Below the pieces are notes generated by a model that saw only the letters and a program-made list of their open reading frames with translations, was not told where the DNA came from and ran no database searches. Position numbers and translations under genes: made by a program. A stretch of DNA of 64,000 nt, taken from contig JAYVPW010000097.1 of assembly GCA_043777315.1 (NCBI GenBank), forward strand, positions 60,394 through 124,393, read 5' to 3'. Below are positions 62,404 to 64,000 of the stretch, in pieces; the first letter of the stretch is position 1, and each line of letters starts with the position of its first letter. This DNA comes from CAIURC01 sp043777315 (GTDB lineage: Bacteria; Verrucomicrobiota; Verrucomicrobiia; Chthoniobacterales; Chthoniobacteraceae).

Positions 62404-63885
62404 TCACCTCACCTCGAGCACCGCAATTTCCCCCGCCGCCCCCGTCCGCCCAATCCCCCGCACCGCCACCGCGTCCACTCCTCCCACGTCCGCATTCAAT
62501 TGCCCCCCCGACACCAGTTGCGAACTCCACGCGCCTCCGCGCCGCCGCTGAATCAGCCACCAGCGGGCTTCTCCGGTCGCTGACCCCTTCCACTCCACCC
62601 GCGTCCCCGCCCGCGCGAGCACCGGTTTTTCCACCGCCCCGCCGCCCAGCCACGGCGACGCCGGCACCAGCGCGACCTGCGAATACAAACCCGCGCGCAA
62701 CAAATCCGACACCCCGCCGAGATTCCGCGTCAGGCTTTTCGCGCTCCAATGCAGCGTCCCCGGCGACCCATCCCGCCGCGTCAACAAAACCTGACTCGCA
62801 ATTTCCTCCGCCTTTCGCCCCGGCCCGATTCGCTCCGTCGCGATCCCCGGCCAGACATGCCGATGCGCCAGGTTTTGCCCGCGCCACCATTCCAGCAACA
62901 CCGGGAAACTCTGCTTCGCCGGCGCGATGCTCCAGTAAAGCTGCGGCGAAAAATAGTCGCACCAGCCCTCGTTCAGCCACCGCTTCGAATCAGCGAAAAG
63001 CTGCCCGTACGAATCCAGCCCCGCCTCGATCGTCTCCGGCACCCGCGGCCGCCAAATCCCGAACGGACTGATCCCAAACTTCACCCACCGCTTCTCCGCC
63101 TTGATCCCGCGATAAAGCTGCGACACGAACCCGTCGATATTTGCCCGCCGCCAATCATCGCGCCCCGCCACCGCGCCCGGAAAACTCGCGCCATCTGGAA
63201 ACGGCAAGTTTCCGCCCGACGCACTTTTGATCGGATACGGATAAAAGTAGTCGTCGATGTGAACCCCATCGATGTCGTACCGCCGCACCACATCGAGGAT
63301 CACCTCCCGCGAATAATCCCGCGCACCCGCCTCGCCCGGATCGAGCCAAAGCTGCTTCCCATAATGCCGCACCCACTCGGGATGCCGCTTCGACACATGA
63401 TCCGCGGACACCGGCCAATCCGAACTCGCCAGCGCGCGAAACGGATTGAACCACGCGTGCAGCTCCAGTCCCCGCGCGTGCGCCTCCATCACCGCGAACT
63501 CCAGCGGATCGTAAAACGGCACCGGAGCCTGCCCCATTTTGCCCGTCAAAAACGCCGACCAAGGCTCGCGTTTCGACACGTAGAGCGCATCGCACTGCGG
63601 CCGCACCTGCAGCACGATCGCGTTCAATTTCAGCTCCACCGCGCGATCTAAAATCGTCCGCAACTCCGCCTGCTGCGCCGCGCTCGAAAGCCCCGCCTTC
63701 GACGGCCAATCCAAATTATAAACGCTCGCCACCCAAGTCCCCCGAAACTCGCGCTTCAGCTCCGGTGGCTGATCCGCAGCCCATGCCGGATGCAAGGCTG
63801 TGCAAAAAACGCCGAGGAGAAAAAGCACGAAAATCTTCCGAAACGCGCGGTGAAGAATGAGCCACGGACAGACACGGACAGACAC
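62404..63885 (-). CDS. Glycoside hydrolase family 10-like (GHL10) secreted protein
   Basis: 493 residues. Signal region KIFVLFLLGVFCTALHPAWA. GHL10/DUF187 landmarks: REFRGTWVASVYNLDWPSKA, IVLQVRPQCDALYVSKREPW, GLELHAWFNPFRA, YDIDGVHIDDYFYPYPIK with acidic residues, VKFGISPFGIWRP, CDYFSPQLYWSIA, and HVWPGIATERIG. A C-terminal beta-sandwich-like tail follows. The GTG start at 63885 lies in a decamer repeat; a GTG at 63828 is an alternative. Some family members cleave peptidoglycan; substrate here unknown. Confidence 0.87.
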   Translation of the reverse strand: MSVRVCPWLILHRAFRKIFVLFLLGVFCTALHPAWAADQPPELKREFRGTWVASVYNLDWPSKAGLSSAAQQAELRTILDRAVELKLNAIVLQVRPQCDALYVSKREPWSAFLTGKMGQAPVPFYDPLEFAVMEAHARGLELHAWFNPFRALASSDWPVSADHVSKRHPEWVRHYGKQLWLDPGEAGARDYSREVILDVVRRYDIDGVHIDDYFYPYPIKSASGGNLPFPDGASFPGAVAGRDDWRRANIDGFVSQLYRGIKAEKRWVKFGISPFGIWRPRVPETIEAGLDSYGQLFADSKRWLNEGWCDYFSPQLYWSIAPAKQSFPVLLEWWRGQNLAHRHVWPGIATERIGPGRKAEEIASQVLLTRRDGSPGTLHWSAKSLTRNLGGVSDLLRAGLYSQVALVPASPWLGGGAVEKPVLARAGTRVEWKGSATGEARWWLIQRRRGGAWSSQLVSGGQLNADVGGVDAVAVRGIGRTGAAGEIAVLEVR

Positions 63886-63890
63886 GGACA
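63861..63890. repeat. Decamer array at the GHL10 start
   Basis: Three units of period 10 (GCCACGGACA, GACACGGACA, GACACGGACA). It contributes the GTG start and the first residues (SVRVCP) of the GHL10 protein. Confidence 0.8.
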
Positions 63891-63912
63891 GGCGGAGGGG
63901 AGGGGAGCAGAA

Positions 63913-64000
63913 ACGTCGAACGTCGAACGTCGAACGTCGAACGCCGAACGTCGAAGTAAGAAGATTCGCTCCTCGCTCCCCACTTCGACGTTCGACGTTC
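63913..64000. repeat. Heptamer-armed inverted repeat cut by window end
   Basis: Six ACGTCGA units with one variant (63913-63954), a loop of 28 bases, then the complementary arm from 63983 that runs off the window. Same heptamer and hairpin plan as the insertion in dxr, but between genes. Confidence 0.88.

Overview
The window looks like a chromosomal segment of a high-GC, LPS-bearing diderm, most likely a member of the Verrucomicrobiota. This is inferred from four things: BamA, OmpH, LpxD and an HtrB-type acyltransferase indicate an outer membrane; IspG is the long three-domain form of the Chlamydiae/Verrucomicrobia/Bacteroidetes type; Shine-Dalgarno sequences are mostly absent; and in-frame heptamer repeats encode peptides such as ERRTSNVERRTSN, which I remember as common in this phylum. 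I see no phage, plasmid, transposase or CRISPR array. Nearly everything is housekeeping.

Layout. 1-8067 (+): end of thiD, cdsA, a dxr interrupted by a repeat, rseP, two tiny paralogous genes, ispG, a short-chain dehydrogenase and a TMEM14-like protein, an isoprenoid/phospholipid/envelope-stress cluster. 8100-9413: GH75 chitosanase-like lipoprotein. 9625-19979 (mostly -): inactive S41-like protein, purD, an ECF sigma/anti-sigma/inactive HtrA operon, YugP-like zinc peptidase, M24 peptidase, folB, HD hydrolase, TPR protein, dciA, ferredoxin. 20097-28101 (+): hemQ, a small lipoprotein, larE, yajC-secDF, FmdB-type zinc ribbon and two exported proteins. 28278-32009: response regulator, N-acetylglutamate synthase, sodium:solute symporter. 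32010-35333: probable origin region, dnaA, dnaN, tRNA-Leu(CAG). 35598-43000 (-): ilvN, histidine kinase, birA, nadC, odhB, sucA. 43224-50892: AsmA-like protein, two M42 peptidases, infC, acyltransferase, SufT. 50943-54527: cardiolipin synthase, a scar of two gene remnants (iron permease tail and ligD tail), a lipoprotein and an SprT-like protein. 54555-58643 (-): bamA-ompH-lpxD. The end holds msrA, a lipoprotein, a CBS-type Mn pyrophosphatase and a GHL10 glycoside hydrolase.

The most unusual property is the repeat landscape. At least seven unrelated families of long inverted repeats lie between genes. In many of them the arms are themselves short tandem repeats with a period of 7, 8 or 10 bases. 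The commonest family (A, about 130 bp) has five copies; another (C, 'acaggaaa' arms) has four. A heptamer family (GAACGTC) has entered the dxr coding sequence, where the two halves of the enzyme are now in different frames. The offset is exactly what one heptamer would correct. Two other heptamer arrays sit in frame inside ispG, a later gene of the same pathway. Repeats also supply the stop codon of thiD, the N-terminus of nadC and the start codon of the GHL10 gene.

Two protease-family proteins have lost their catalytic residues: an HtrA relative missing all three triad residues in the ECF sigma operon, and an S41 relative missing both Ser and Lys. A perfect DnaA box covers the GTG start codon of dnaA.
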